Of a stretch of DNA of 26,739 bases, positions 26,194-26,739 are shown in pieces (position 1 is the first letter of the stretch; every line of letters starts with the position of its first letter). The notes under the pieces are model-generated. The model searched no databases. It had not been told where the DNA came from and saw only the letters and a program-made list of their open reading frames with translations. The position numbers and the translations under genes are program-made. The DNA comes from Pavlovales sp. CCMP2436 (Eukaryota; Haptophyta; Pavlovophyceae; Pavlovales), in assembly GCA_026770615.1 (NCBI GenBank), contig MU631941.1, forward strand, positions 36,866-63,604, given 5' to 3'.

Positions 26194-26415
26194 ATGTGGG
26201 CCATCCAGACAGCCGAGCGGGCAGCAAGAAAACTGAATCAAAACACAGCACCAGCGATTATACCACCTATACAATATGAGCCCATACCCCCAACAGACAG
26301 CATCGCTCAAAACAAGGAACCATCAGCCTTACCTCCTATGCAGTATGAGCCCATACCCCCAACAGACAGCATTACCCAAAGCGAAGCACCAGCGGCCATA
26401 TCACCTATGCAGTAA
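26194..26415 (+). CDS. 73-aa ORF with a 23-residue peptide repeat
   Basis: ATG 26194 to TAA 26413-26415. A short helical start (MWAIQTAERAARKLNQ) is followed by units beginning at 26263, 26332 and 26401 with an exact 69-base period. The shared core is MQYEPIPPTDSI (IQYEPIPPTDSI in the first unit), and the third unit is cut off by the stop after SPMQ. Substitutions between units are partly conservative and the period is a multiple of three, hinting at coding history, but codon use is AT-richer than in confirmed genes. It lies within repeat DNA. I recognise no family. Confidence 0.35.
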   Translation: MWAIQTAERAARKLNQNTAPAIIPPIQYEPIPPTDSIAQNKEPSALPPMQYEPIPPTDSITQSEAPAAISPMQ

Positions 26416-26426
26416 ATCGCTCAAAA

Positions 26427-26473
26427 TGTCCGGAGCCCAAGTGTTCTATGTATACACTCTGTGGCAATTGCTA
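26427..26473 (+). repeat. Hairpin leader repeat, copy d (short)
   Basis: TGTCCGGAGCCCAAGTGTTC begins the leader motif. TACACTCTGTGGC gives an imperfect inverted partner. After this the sequence passes directly into the right inverted arm. Only the hairpin part of the leader is present. Confidence 0.65.
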
Positions 26474-26585
26474 CGAGTTCACCACCAACTTCACCTCTAC
26501 CACCACCATTCCTGCTGTTAGGATTAACGTCTGACGTCGACCAAGTCAGTGAGTGAACAACACCTGTTGAACCATGCTGAGCCGC

Positions 26586-26588
<3 letters not shown>

Positions 26589-26622
<34 letters not shown>
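26589..26622. repeat. (AT)n microsatellite
   Basis: About 17 AT dinucleotides lie between the right inverted arm and the ORF fragment at the window edge. Confidence 0.95.
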
Positions 26623-26625
<3 letters not shown>

Positions 26626-26636
26626 AAAGCCGATCA

Positions 26637-26739
26637 GCGGGATCGTCATCGGCGCTTTCGGTGAGGTCAGCGCCGATACGCACTCGCTCGTCAAAGAAAT
26701 CGCGGCGCAGGGAGGCCGCAAGATGTACGCGCTGATGGG
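26637..26739 (+). pseudogene. Mobile-element-like ORF fragment, second copy, cut by the window end
   Basis: This encodes GIVIGAFGEVSADTHSLVKE, then IAAQGGRKMYALMG. It matches 1450-1552 in reverse orientation over 103 bases with a single visible difference (AAAGAAATC against AAAGAGATC). The frame continues past the window. Confidence 0.7.

Larger units (their letters stand above)
24693..26587. mobile_element. ~1.9 kb unit bounded by long inverted arms
   Basis: The left arm (24693-24817) and right arm (26474-26587) are inverted copies, about 85% alike by eye. In right-arm orientation both run CGAGTTC, CCACCAAC, CCTCTACCACCA, CTGACGTCGACCAA, TAGTGAGTGAAC or CAGTGAGTGAAC, TGAACCATGCTGAGCCGCTA. 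The left copy carries small insertions. The inside holds an ankyrin fragment, a leader repeat copy, a period-8 satellite and a 23-residue-repeat ORF, but no transposase. A solo arm lies at 799-866. It may be a composite non-autonomous element, or two independent insertions of an arm-like repeat in opposite orientation; no target duplication was resolved. Confidence 0.55.

Overview
This window is nuclear DNA from a GC-rich, flagellated microbial eukaryote. The signs are short GT-AG introns, a proteasome lid subunit, a chromodomain, a probable outer-dynein-arm docking or assembly coiled-coil protein, and many small repeat elements in AT-richer spacers. The extreme third-position GC, a family 25 glycosyltransferase and ankyrin repeats of the 'GGHLEVLRYAHEHGC' type would suit a haptophyte or a similar alga. 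That placement is an inference; nothing here fixes the lineage.

Layout. Bases 1-1800 are repeat-rich: a foldback element, a mobile-element-like ORF fragment and a hairpin leader repeat. Bases 1942-8148 (minus) are one uninterrupted frame for a 2068-residue Ala/Glu/Arg-rich coiled-coil protein of unknown function. It is divergent from RPN9/PSMD13 at 9013-10541 (plus, three exons). A foldback element (10908-11209) lies directly before a chromodomain ORF (11212-11919, plus). It is followed, tail to tail, by a second unrecognised coiled-coil gene (12363-14317, minus, two exons) and then an unrecognised plus-strand gene ending at 15630. A second copy of the hairpin leader (15980-16240) abuts the 3' end of a GT25 glycosyltransferase (16301-17266, minus). 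Next come a GC-rich foldback, a 35-codon ORF with LSD1-type zinc-finger spacing (17656-17763), a doubtful 103-codon ORF, and the three-exon ODAD3/CCDC151-like gene (18333-20039, plus).

The right third is decayed and repeat-rich. It holds coding remnants, a broken element gene with a mutated BED-like finger and two in-frame TAG codons (21266-23048) followed by A16, an intact membrane-anchored REX4/ISG20-like exonuclease (23609-24505), and a roughly 1.9 kb unit bounded by long inverted arms (24693-24817 and 26474-26587). That unit contains a truncated ankyrin ORF, a leader copy, a period-8 satellite and an ORF with a 23-residue peptide repeat. The last 103 bases match 1450-1552 in inverted orientation with one visible mismatch, so related mobile DNA sits at both ends.

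Most functional genes look like independent housekeeping genes, not a pathway cluster. The exception may be cytoskeletal: two large coiled-coil proteins and an axonemal docking-type protein lie within 18 kb, and the giant protein has a ~12-residue-period array resembling degenerate dynein light chain (LC8) ligands. Other notable items are the repeated W-[ML]-P-x-L motif of the giant protein, the mini zinc finger, and the hairpin leader family with its ankyrin association.
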